Part shown: in pieces, positions 1-9,319 of the stretch
Numbering within the stretch: the first letter of the stretch is position 1
Layout of the letters: every line of letters begins with the position of its first letter
Assembly: GCF_000499385.1 (NCBI RefSeq)
Contig: NW_013654718.1
Coordinates: 1-64,000, forward strand
Source: Eimeria necatrix
Lineage: Eukaryota > Apicomplexa > Conoidasida > Eucoccidiorida > Eimeriidae
Reading direction: 5' to 3'
DNA length: 64,000 bases
Notes under the pieces: model-generated
The model's database searches: none
The model's input: only the letters and a program-made list of their open reading frames with translations
What the model was told of the DNA's origin: nothing
Translations under genes and position numbers: made by a program

Positions 1-4
1 CCTT

Positions 5-37
<33 letters not shown>

Positions 38-126
38 AGCGGCGGGCCGAAGAGCCCCTGCTGCTGCGGCTGCTGCTGCGGGCCACTGCCACGGCAGTGC
101 CCTGGCGGCGCCTGGAAGACAGCCTG

Positions 127-162
<36 letters not shown>

Positions 163-447
163 GCTGCTGCTTCCGGGTCGCTGTCCAGGGTCTCCTGGTA
201 TGTTGCTTCCTCTGTGTCTAAATCTGCTTCTGTCCCATCTGCTGCTGCTTCCGTTGCTGTGTCTGCTGCTGCTTCTGTTGCTGTGTCTGCTGCTGCTTCT
301 GTTGCTGTGTCTGCTGCTGCTTCTGTTGCTGTGTCTGCTGCAGCTTCTGTTGCTGTGTCTGCTGCTGCGTCTGTTGTTGCTTCCGTTGCCCCATCTGCTG
401 CTGCTTCCGTGGCTGTGTCTGCTGCAGCAACTGATGCTGCATCTGCA

Positions 448-485
<38 letters not shown>

Positions 486-812
486 AGCTGAGTCACCGAG
501 CAAGTCATGGCTGTTGTCCACACTCATTTGCTGCTGCTCTTCTCGAGAGACCGGCGAATCGCCCCTTGCTGCTGCTGCTGCTGCTGCTGCTTCTGCTGCA
601 GCTGCTGCTGCAGGGGCATCAGCATTAAGCGAATGCGAGAGCTGCTGCAGAGCTGCATTGAACTCGCCCTTGCTGCTCATGCTGCTGCTGCTGCTGCTGC
701 TGCCGCAGGTTGGGGAGCCGTGGGCTTCAGTAAGCAGGGCATGCAGTCTGCTGCTGCTGCGCTGCTGCAGAGTCGCTTCTGCTGCTGGCGCTGCGGCTGC
801 AGCAGCTGCTGC

Positions 813-849
<37 letters not shown>

Positions 850-913
850 GTCTGCCCCACTTTAAATGCAGGAGACTTGCTAGCAGGAGCAGCACGCACA
901 GTCTTGAGGGAGA

Positions 914-953
<40 letters not shown>

Positions 954-1100
954 TCTGCGAGGAGGGGGAAGGGAAGGAGCTGCTGAGCCTGGAGGCCCTG
1001 TGCGGCCAAAGCGTGCTGCTGCTGCTGCTGCTGCTGCTGCTCGCGAGGGAGTTGCAGCAGCAGCAGCAGATTCTGCTGCAATAGCTGCTGCCGAAGAAAT
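1..1100. repeat. CAG/CTG-rich block with several tracts
   Basis: Almost continuous (CTG)n tracts on the + strand, interrupted by short unique pieces. All six frames are long and open because the trinucleotide encodes Leu/Ala/Cys on one strand and Gln/Ser/Ala on the other, so open frames here are not evidence of coding. A short unique stretch near 866-918 (starting after TGCAG) could be an exon on the + strand, but I could not join it to anything. No gene is called. Confidence 0.85.
228..425. repeat. 24-bp tandem repeat inside the CTG block
   Basis: Unit close to GTTGCTGTGTCTGCTGCTGC plus TTCT, repeated about five times almost exactly between 252 and 370, with degenerate copies on both sides. 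In the + frame it reads as an eight-residue Val-Ala-Val-Ser-Ala-Ala-Ala-Ser motif. On the - strand it reads as a Gln-rich octamer. It is a higher-order repeat built on the CTG triplet. I cannot say whether it is translated. Confidence 0.8.
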
Positions 1101-1120
1101 CCGGTGGCTTGTTCTCATGA

Positions 1121-1172
1121 CCCTAAACCCTTTGTACCACCGAGGGTTTAGGGTTTAGGGTTTAGGGTTTAG
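1121..1172. repeat. telomere-like hairpin and array
   Basis: CCCTAAACCCT at 1121-1131 faces AGGGTTTAGGG at 1143-1153 across an 11-nt spacer, giving an 11-bp perfect stem. The right arm continues as a (TTTAGGG)n array to about 1172. The same inverted arrangement is seen in resolved introns further along, so this may be part of an intron of an unresolved gene. Confidence 0.85.
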
Positions 1173-1381
1173 CGCTTCGCAACCAGGGGAAACACACCCC
1201 ATCACAGAAGCCCCGAAGCAACAGCTGCCTGGTGCAGCAAAGTGAGAAGCGAGCTGCTGCTGCTGCTGCTGCTGCTGCGATTGCTGCTGCTGCTGCTGCT
1301 GTTGCTGCTGCGGCTGCAGCTGCTGCTGCTTCTGGGGTCTTCGCCGACTACTTCTGCCAGAGGTTGCTGCAGCTGTTTGAG

Positions 1382-1415
<34 letters not shown>

Positions 1416-1942
1416 CAGTCACGCTCCCGCAGGGGGCCCCCTGGGGCCCCGAGGGTTTGGCTTGTTGTCTGCTGCTGCTGCAGGTGGCAGATCTTCTGGT
1501 GGGTGGGGGGCAGCAGCCATTACGAGAGGGGGAGTGATTGCAAACCCTAAACCCTAAACCCTAAACCCTAAACCCTAAACCCTCGCAGCTCGCGACCCTG
1601 TGAGCTGGGAGCAGCTGGCCTCCAGCGATGCCAACCCCAAACCCCAAACCCTAAACCCTAAACCCTAACTTAGATGCAAAAAGAAACATAAAATGGCTGT
1701 TGTTGGTCGCTACTGAGAGAGTTGGGGGTCTCGTGGCCCCACCGTCTAGGGTTTGCTGTACGTACACCTGGCGCTGGGGCAAGTGGAAACCCTAAACCCT
1801 AAACCCTAAACCCTCAGCCTAAACCGCGGCCCCGAACTAGAACTTTAACGCAAAGGCGCCTCTAAAAGAGAAGAAGAGGCTGAGGGAGCCAGGGGATGGC
1901 TTTGGCCCTGGGGTGTAGTGACACCTGAGGGCGGCTGTAGGT

Positions 1943-1973
<31 letters not shown>

Positions 1974-2130
1974 AAGCTGTCTGTACACTCGACGGACTTT
2001 TATGCATTTATTTCGCATTTTAAACCCTCAACAAACCCTAAGACCTGCAAACAACCCCGAGCCTCCCGCAACCCCGCAGCGCCACCGCTGCTGCCAGCAG
2101 CAGTCCTGCTAGCCTCTGTTTGGACCGAAC
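1173..2130. other. CTG tracts and telomere-like arrays, no resolved gene
   Basis: CTG tracts at about 1253-1330 and 1383-1415. CCCTAAA-oriented arrays at about 1546-1582, 1634-1668 and 1787-1815. A piece at 1482-1537 follows CTGCTGCTGCTGCAG, is open and ends in TGA, so it could be a last exon on the + strand. A GTGGAAACCCTAAACCC string at 1785 resembles the telomere-type splice donors seen elsewhere. I could not connect these into a gene. Confidence 0.6.
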
Positions 2131-2425
2131 CCGAGGCGAACTGAATTAAATAAGTTCTTTAAAACATTAAATTAATAAAATGATGCACCAGACATAAGTC
2201 TGCGGCCCAACTTGGCGCCGCAACCGCTCCCGCCGGCTGTCCTTCCAGTGTCTGGCCAGCTTGAGGTGTATGTACACCTCACCCTTTACAACTAGTTCTT
2301 GCCTCCTTCGACAAAACAGCAAAAGGCATAACTTCACAGTGTTTCGCCTCCAGCCCCACAAGCCCAGAGAAGCCGCGAGACAGCAGCACCGATCGCCAGC
2401 TGCTGCAACAGCAGCATATTCCTCT

Positions 2426-2463
<38 letters not shown>

Positions 2464-2642
2464 TCGTGAAGAGATTCATTTATGCTTCCCTAGCTTTGGG
2501 GGACCCCAGTGCATGCGGCCCCCTGAAACCCCTCATTCGCCTTCTTGGCTTTTGGCCTTCTCTCGAAGTCGCTGCTGCTCAGTTTGTCTTCTTAACAAAA
2601 AGTCGAAAATGAAAAGTTGGGGTTTTGTCTTAAGAGGAACAC
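2131..2642. other. unassigned sequence with a (CAG)n tract
   Basis: Mixed-composition DNA with one pure CAG tract at about 2427-2461 and a near-palindrome around 2262-2279 (GAGGTGTATGTACACCTC). I see no supportable gene. Confidence 0.5.
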
Positions 2643-3043
2643 TGCAGCTAGCTAGCCTGTGGCGTGCTTCCTACCTAGCCGGCTACACGGGTAGCTAGCT
2701 GGCTAGCTGGCTAGCCACCTGGGGAGCTAGCTAACTACTGGACAAGCTAGCTAGCTACCTGACGAGCAAGCTGGGTACCTAACTAGCTTGCAAGCTATTG
2801 AGTAGCTGGCTAGCTGTCCGAGTATCTAGCTGCTGCTGCGGCAGCAAATCGCTAGCTGAATACTTCCCATTGCGATCTAGCCAGATCTATTTGACTGGCT
2901 AGCTAGCCAGCTCGCTATCTGGGCGAATGGAAGTGGCTGCGTGGTCAGCTAGCTGGGCAGTTCTTGCCACTGAGCTAACTGGATAGCTGCCTAGCCAGCT
3001 AAGTGTCCACTCCAGTTGAACTAGCTAGCTAGCTAGCTAGCCA
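2643..3043. repeat. CTAG/GCTAGCTA-rich low-complexity block
   Basis: About 400 bp dominated by the self-complementary tetranucleotide GCTA/CTAG (for example GCTAGCTAGCTAGC near 3024-3040), with many imperfect copies. It contains neither CAG nor telomere-like arrays apart from one short CTG run and is sharply bounded, unlike the surrounding repeats. No coding potential seen. Confidence 0.85.
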
Positions 3044-5709
3044 CGCAGCACCTACTTCTGTTGCTGCTTGTATTTCCCTTTTAGTTCTGGTGCTGAGGAA
3101 GTCTTTGGACCTCGCCAAAAATGAGAGAAAGTTGTGCTTCGGTCAGAGGCGCCCAGGAAGGAAGCAGCAAAAAAAGAAAATTAAAATCTCTTTTGCTGCT
3201 GCTGGCAGCACGGCCCTGCTGCTTGTTCCTGGCTTGTCTTTTGCTGCATCTTGGCTTCGGGGACACCTGGCAGCTCCAGTCCTCCTTTTGCTGCTGTCTC
3301 CTCTCTGAAAACTCACAAAAAATCCCCCATTTGCTGCTGCTGGGCCTCCTGCTGCTGCAGCGTGTGCCTGCCAGAGGCAGCTGCAGGAATGCATGTGTTC
3401 TCCATGCGGCAAGTCAGGCTTTTGGGGATTTTCGCAAGTTTAGAGATCTCTGATGAATCCCGAGGGCCTCTCTCTGTCCTTCTTCAATCCTTCTTGAATA
3501 TCCCTTCGAGTCCTCTAGACTTCTTCTTAACTAGATTGTCTTCATTTTCTGTTCTTTTGCTGGGTCTCTTCGGGGTGCTTTTACTTCTCCATTTTCTTGC
3601 CAAAGGTGCAAAAGCAGCAAAATCTTTCTTTCTGAGGCCACAAAGAGAAGGGCCTGTTTTTCTTTTAATTGTCTTCTTAGTTATACAGTTGTAGGAGGCC
3701 TACGGCGGCAGCAGCAGAGATGCACTCAGCTTCAGCTGCAGTCCTTTACGGCAGCAGCACTGCAGCAAAAGTCAATCTTTAAGCTGCAGGCCTAGGAGAC
3801 TTTCTGCAGGCCCAACAAAGAGGGGGCCCCAACACTTGCTTGAGAACCCAAGTCCAGAAGTACTTTTTCTTGGCGGAAAAGGAAAACCTGAAGCCACACT
3901 CCTCCGGAGCAACTCACTGCACACCAGGCCTTCAAACTTTCTTGAGAAGATTTCAGAAAGGCCCTAAAAGCCCCGCGGTTTTGCAGCTGCATGCATGCTC
4001 CCAGCGGGGAAGCCCCCTGGGGCCTGTTGGAGGTTCCCTCGGATATCCGGGATCCCAGATAGTCCACCCGCTTTTGTCTTCTTGAGATTTTTGCAGAAAA
4101 TAAACATCTTTTGTCTGTAGCCCAAAGCCCAGTCGACCCCGTGGCGGTCTTTCAAGTGAGCCAAACTCACCTGTGCTGCCACTTTCTGGCTTTTAAGTCT
4201 TTGTCCTTCTGACTACGGAGGTGGACGCCTGCCAGTGCGCCCAGAAGTCATTCCTAAAACATTAAAAGAGTCCAGAGAACATCCTCGTTGGCCAAATTGC
4301 CAAAGGACACAGCTGTTCTTTCCTACCTGCAGAGCCCCACGGGACCGCTTTCCCTATCAATGAAGCCTTTTACATGATAATAACTTCCGAATTGTTTTTT
4401 GAAATTCAACTTTTTGAGCTGTGGACCCTGAAGGGTATTTCTGGGCTACAAGGAGCGCTGCGCACTCCAGGTGCCCCCAGCCAGAGGCTGTCACAGGAGG
4501 CTTCCTTCTCCTCTCGCAACAAAATTTTTCTCTTTGAAAAATAACGAAGTTAAAAAACTTTTGCAAAAGATACTAGTGGGGTGGCCGCATGGTGGCTGTC
4601 TCCCTCAATCTGCTGCCGGGGCCTACAGGCACTTGCTTCGTTGTTGTCTGGCCAGTCCTTAAGAGGGGCAGCACTTGAAGATTTTCTTAATCCGAAGACA
4701 TCGCTGTATTTAGTCTAAATGCCATTTAGAAAGAACTCCGAAATATTCTCTTTAAAAACGCCGGCAGGAAGGCTTAAGTCAAGAGTGCCTTCTATGTCGC
4801 TTATTCAGAAAGAAAAAGCACCGGCTTCAGCAAAAAAGCTGCCAAAGAGGGGTTAATGAGTGTTTCTGTCTTGAAATCCTGTTTCATTTCGACAAAAAAG
4901 ATTTCAAAAAGAATATTAACTTTTGCGGGGGAAAACCCAGTAAACGCCGTTTGGACTCAGCGCGATTGCGGCCCTTATTTGCTGCTGTTTGCAGCATTCT
5001 GCAGAAGGTATTTGTTTGGAAAAGGGAAGCAATTTAATTTTCCAAACTACGTTTCGAGAATTGTTTTCAAAGAAAACGACTTCAGAGTTCTATGTGGGTC
5101 CTCTCACTGGTACTCGGGCACTTTGGTCTTTCCTTTCCCTCCATATAAGGCGGCCTCAGTAAGCCATTTGTGTTTATTTTCACAAATTGCAGAACAAATT
5201 TAAACTTTAAGAAATTTTTTAACGTTTCAACTTAGACTGTGCTGCTTGCAGGAGCAAGACTTGCTGCCAATCGCAGCTAAAGCGGTCCACCAGCGGCTTC
5301 TAGAGCTGTGGGCCATTTTCATGTAGTTTAGGGCTTTAGCTTTGGCATTTTTTTAAAGTGGCCTAATGAATTTCTTCCGTTTCTCGCAAAGACAGACAAA
5401 CATCAAAAAATTAGCTATTCTTCCGGTCAACTTTCTTAGAAAAAAGAGAGAAATAGCTTTTAAAACTTGGCCAAATTTAAAGAAAGATGAAACTTAATAC
5501 TTCACTGTCACTAAGTGAAGTTTTCCAAAGCCATCATTAGGCAAAGTTAGCCCTTGCTGCAGAGGCTACTGGGGCCCCGTAGCCGTCAAGTATAATGCAG
5601 CATTCTTAAGAAATGTTTAAAGTGCCTTTTGGCAGCTGGGGAAGATAAGAAGGGGTTGTTGAAGAGAAAACAATTACAACTTCACTGTTTTGCTGTCTCA
5701 AGCTCAAAG
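3044..5709. other. 2.7 kb with no recognised gene
   Basis: Pyrimidine-rich sequence with scattered TTTTGCTGCTG motifs and many short open frames on both strands. None has a recognisable domain, signal peptide or consistent splice structure. It may contain untranslated or intronic sequence of a neighbouring gene. Confidence 0.5.
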
Positions 5710-6022
5710 GGGGCAGCAGAGCTTTGCTGCAGCAGACGCTGCAGCAGGAACTTGCCGCAGCAGACGCTGCAGCTGCGTTTTGCTGCAGCAGAGTTTTGCT
5801 GCAGCAGACGTCGCAGCAGGGCCTTACTACAGGAGACGCTATAGAAAAGCTTTGCCGCAGCAGGCGCTGCAGAAGAGCTTTGCTGCTGCACACGCTGCAG
5901 CAGGAACATGCTGCAGTGAACGCTGCAGCAGAGCTTTGCTGCAGCAGAGCTTTGCTGCAGCAGAGTTTTGCTGCAGCAGAGTTTTGCTGCAGCAGAGTTT
6001 TGCTGCAGCAGACGCTGCAGTA
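5710..6022. repeat. 16-bp minisatellite with CTGCAGCAG core
   Basis: Tandem copies of a unit close to AGCTTTGCTGCAGCAG. It is nearly exact in the distal part (about 5930-6020) and degenerate proximally (about 5715-5930), where GACGCTGCAG variants occur. The unit combines the CAG triplet with a PstI-like palindrome. All frames on both strands stay open, so the reading frames here are uninformative. Confidence 0.85.
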
Positions 6023-6089
6023 GAGCGCTGGCGGAAGCACGGCTCCAGCGGTTTGGCTGTGGCTGCTCGGGCACTGGAGTTCAGAGCTT

Positions 6090-6460
6090 GTGCTTTGCGG
6101 GGTTTAGGGTTTAGGGTTTAGGGTTTAGGGTCTAGGGTTTTCCTCACTCTATTCGGCTAGAGATTATACCTAAACAGCATTTAAAACGGCATTTATTACA
6201 TAACTTAGGGTCTAGAATATAAGGGTCTTGATCCAAGGCATTCTTTTGTATTAGGTTAATCTGTAAGAGGGGCCCCCAGGGGCTCTCGGGGCCCCCAGGG
6301 GCCCCCAGGGGCCCCGGGGGCCCCCAGCAGCTGCTTTGGAATCTTTTTGTCTTGTTTGGCTTATGTCTGTAATTGCATTTCTTCTCTTATTAATTCATCA
6401 GAAATTCGATTTTTATTTGCTATGGCGTAGGGTTTAGGGTTTAGGGTTTAGGGTTTGGCA
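6090..6460. repeat. telomere-like arrays and GGGGCCCC-rich stretch before the thioredoxin-like gene
   Basis: (TTTAGGG)n arrays at about 6100-6140 and 6428-6457 flank a stretch at 6268-6330 made of repeated GGGGCCCC/CCCAGGGG palindromes. The second array ends four bases before the ATG at 6461, so it occupies the immediate upstream region (leader or promoter) of that gene. Confidence 0.8.
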
Positions 6461-7373
6461 ATGGGACTTCTGGTGGTTCTCACGCTGCTGCTGCAGTGTT
6501 GGGGGGCCCTCGGATTTCTAGGGTTGGGGGGCCCCAGGGCCCCTCGAGGAACGCTTGAAGCCAAAGATGAGGGAGGTAGCTGCTGCTGCTGCTGCTGCTG
6601 CTGTTGCTGCCAGTTCTGTTTTTGCTGCTGCTGCTGCTGCAAGTGCTTTTTGCTGCTGCTGCTGCCGCCGCCGCCGCCGATGTTTTGCTGCTACAAGTGC
6701 CGCTGTTGTTACGGCTGCTGTTGTACTGCGGATACTGCTATTACCATCGCTGCTGCTGCTGCTGTTGCTGCTGCTCGTGCAGCAGCCAGAGCTGCTGCTG
6801 CTGCTGCAGCCGCCTCTCAACTGCTGCTGCTGCTGCTACTGCAGCTAATGATCTCCGCCTTTGCTGCTGCTGCTTGCGCGTGCAGACGTTGTCCGGCTGC
6901 TGCGCGTTGAAGAGCTTCAAGCCATCAGCAGCAGCAGCAGCAGCAGCAGCAGCCAAGAGGCTGCGGTGCTGCTGTTCACCTCATGGGACTCAAGCAGCAC
7001 GTACTAAACCCTAAACCCTAATAAATAGCCCCTGGCAGCAGAGGGTTTAGGGTTTGGGGTTTAGAAGGGAAAAAGTTACTCCTAAGCCTCTCCTGCACTC
7101 TTGACTTACCTCTGCTGCCTTGTTTACTTGTAGACTCCAGAGTTTAGGGTTTAGGGTCCAATTTAGGGTTTGGGGTTTAGGGTTTAGGGTTTAGGGTTTA
7201 GGGTTTAGGGTTTGGGCGCGCAGGTTGCTGCTGCAAACGTGGCGGCAAGCGGCTCTCGCGTTTCAGCAGAGCCAGCGAGGGTCTCTTTCTTTGTTGTCTT
7301 TGTCTTTATCTCTTTTTCAAAAAAGAGACAAGACGCAGCCCGCCAAGCTGCTGACAGCAGCATTTGACTGCGC

Positions 7374-7416
<43 letters not shown>

Positions 7417-8172
7417 GTGCAGCAGCAGCAGCAGCAGGATGCCAGGTCCCTGTGCCGCAGTCTCGGCGTTTCTGCCTTTCCTGCTCTTCTGTACTTCACT
7501 CCACAGCCGATACGCCCGACGCAGCAGCAGCAGCAGCAACCGCAGCAGCAGCAGCAGCAGCAGCATAGGCAGCTGCAGCAGCAGCAGCAGAAGCAGCAGC
7601 GGTACTGGGGGATTTGGGACGACCAGGAAGATCTCTCTCTGCATCCCCGAGCGACAAGGTAGGAGCTGCGAGAGAGATGAAAACGCTGTTGCTGCTGCTG
7701 CTGCACCCTTTTGCTGCTGCTGCTGCTGCTGCTATTTTTGCGTGGTGTTGCTGCTGCTGCTCACTTGCTGCTGCTGTTCGCTGCTGTTGGTTTTACGGTG
7801 GTGCTGCTGCCGCCGCTGCACACCTGCAGCAGAAGAAACGGGAGACGAACAGCCCAGCAGCAGCAGCAGCAGCAGCAGCATGGGAAGCGGTAAGCCCTAA
7901 ACCCTAAACCCTAAACCCTAGTTGCTCACATTTGCTGCAGGTACAAAGGAGACCTCTTGATGAAGGAAGCAATCGTTGATTGGATGAAGCTGCTGCATGC
8001 AATCTCCCGCCTGCAGCGGGTAGTTAGCAGCAGCAGCAGCAGCAAGGAGGCGCAGCAGCAGCAACTAGAGGAGCGGCTGCAGCAGCAGCAGCAGGTCATT
8101 CAGCAGCAAAAGCAGCTACTGGAGCAGCAACAACTGGAACTGGAGGCGCTGCGTAGGCAGCTGCGTCAGTAG
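6461..8172 (+). CDS. secreted thioredoxin-like protein without CxxC, poly-Gln/poly-Ser rich
   Basis: Proposed exons 6461-6575, 6886-7000, 7224-7658 and 7941-8172. All junctions are GT-AG and phases agree, giving about 298 residues. It starts with a clear signal peptide (MGLLVVLTLLLQCWGALG). A thioredoxin-type domain follows: strand/helix around DVVRLLRVEELQAI, strand AAVLLFTSW, then DSSST where WCxxC is expected, helix LLLQTWRQAALAF, the FDC...LC pair before the cis-Pro-like GVSAFPALLYF, and YKGDLLMKEAIVDWM. Poly-Ser and three poly-Gln insertions sit in loops, and the C-terminus is a Gln-rich coiled coil. Without CxxC it is probably redox-inactive and acts in the secretory pathway as a binding or chaperone-like protein (inference). 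The CT-rich piece at about 7280-7320 may be a further small intron. Stop is TAG TAG. Confidence 0.7.
6576..6885 (+). other. intron 1 of the thioredoxin-like gene, CTG-rich
   Basis: 310-nt intron, donor G|GTAGCT and acceptor TGCGCGTGCAG|AC. It is filled with CTG tracts and a short (GCC)n run near 6663-6678. It begins in phase 1 and the next exon supplies two bases (G+AC), which restores the frame. The CTG repeats here are therefore predicted not to be translated, despite being open in all frames. Confidence 0.65.
7001..7223 (+). repeat. intron 2 with inverted telomere-like repeats at both ends
   Basis: Donor GTACTAAACCCTAAACCCT is fused to CCCTAAA units. The acceptor GGGCGCGCAG directly follows a (TTTAGGG)n array at 7142-7216. 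A 14-bp arm AAACCCTAAACCCT (7006-7019) is exactly complementary to 7042-7055, and the terminal array gives a second, longer partner. Phase 2 on the left and one base on the right agree. Confidence 0.75.
7659..7940 (+). repeat. intron 3 with CTG tracts and an internal telomere-like array
   Basis: Donor ACAAG|GTAGGA, acceptor TTTGCTGCAG|G, and the split AGG codon is restored. It holds CTG/CAG tracts and, at 7888-7920, GGTAAGCCCTAAACCC with four units. This internal GTAAGC could be an alternative donor that keeps 7659-7888 as coding sequence. Confidence 0.6.
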
Positions 8173-8245
8173 TAGCAGTTGCTGCTGCTGCTGTTGCTGC
8201 TGCTGCTGTTGCTGCTGCAGCAACTGCTACTGCTGACGCAGCTGC
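8157..8245. repeat. 29-bp inverted repeat across the stop codon
   Basis: Arms 8157-8185 and 8217-8245 are reverse complements with a single mismatch, separated by a 31-nt CTG-rich loop. The mismatch is at 8170, the first base of the TAG stop of the thioredoxin-like gene (the opposite arm predicts CAG there). A second TAG follows immediately, so the stop is double. The transcript 3' end would fold into a strong hairpin. Confidence 0.85.
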
Positions 8246-8612
8246 AGCAGCAGCATCTAACCCAGCAGCAGCATCCAGAGCAGCAGCAGCATCTAGAGCA
8301 GCAGCAGCTGCAGCAGCAGCGAGACTAGCAGCAGCAGCAGAATAGCTGGTCGGAGCCTCCGCTTAATACTTCTGTTTCTGGGGAAGTTCCCCAGCATCAG
8401 AGCAGCAAGTCGTGCAGCAGGAGCTGCTGCTGCTGCTGCTGCTGTTGCGGTTCTATAAGCAGTTCCTGCTGCTGTAACGGCCAGCGGCGCCGTCACAGCT
8501 CCGCTGCTGCAGCTGCTGCAGCTGCTGCAGCTGCTGCTGCTGCTATGCAGCAGCAGCAGCAGCAGCACCAAGATGTCGCCAAAGGTTCGCAGCTTGCAAG
8601 GCAACAAAAACA
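8246..8612. repeat. CAG/CTG tracts between the two R-segment genes
   Basis: CAG tracts on the + strand to about 8340, a short unique stretch 8342-8415, then CTG tracts and a (GCTGCA)n run at about 8503-8540. No gene is supported. This is the 3' end zone shared by the convergent thioredoxin-like and transporter genes. Confidence 0.7.
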
Positions 8613-8875
8613 ACTAATAAATTGTTGACGCAGCGGTCGCTGCTGCAGCACAAGCAGCAGCTGCTGCTGCAGCACAAGTAGCAATTGCTGCTAGTCGTGT
8701 TGCTGCTTTTCCGTTGTTCTGTTTATTGTGTTGCACCAAACTACTATACGGGATGCAATGCTTTGCTGCTGCTGCTGCTGCTGCTTGCCATTCTCTGCGG
8801 CTCTGCTGCTGCAGGCCCCAAACCCTTCCCCAATGGTACAGCATTGAGGGTTTAGGGTTTAGGGTTTAGGGTTAC
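8613..8875 (-). other. possible alternative last exon of the transporter
   Basis: After GAGAAA|GTAACCCTAAACCC at 8875, a phase-0 acceptor CCTGCAG near 8815 leads into an open, Ala-rich stretch that ends in TAA at 8614-8616. If spliced, the transporter would gain a second Ala-rich tail. If not spliced, it stops within the telomere-like repeat at 8852. Confidence 0.35.
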
Positions 8876-9287
8876 TTTCTCGAGGCCGCTGAGCTCGCTG
8901 TCGCTCGCTGCTGTGTTTACTGTTTCATTTGTAACAGCAGGAGGGTACAGTTTCGCGCTGCTGTCTACTTTTTGTTTGCTGCTGCTGCTGCCGCTGCTGC
9001 TGCTGCTGCTGCTGGGAGATACCAAGGAAGCTCCCTGCACTCGCTGTTCTGCTTGCACCAACTGCTGCTGCATTGCAACGGCTACTTTGAGTGCAAAGAT
9101 GCTGCTGCTGGTTTCCGCAGTTGCTGCTGCTTCCGTTGCTGCTGTTGCAGCTGCTGCTTCAGCTGCTGCTGCTCCTGCTGCTGCTCCGTCTTCAGCAGCA
9201 GACACAGCAGCGGCGCCTGCTGCAGCACCCACCTGCGACGGGGTGGAAAGCATGTCTTGCAGCTCGCCAGCTTCGGCAGCAGCAAGC

Positions 9288-9319
<32 letters not shown>

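Noticed and set aside
1..1158. Long open frames (up to 353 codons) rich in Ala, Leu or Cys at the start of the window
   Set aside because: Triplet repeats are open in all frames on both strands, and in the resolved neighbouring genes comparable tracts are intronic. No unique domain or splice support.
5606..6121. Overlapping 99-144-codon open frames on both strands
   Set aside because: Produced by the 16-bp minisatellite. No frame has features of a protein.
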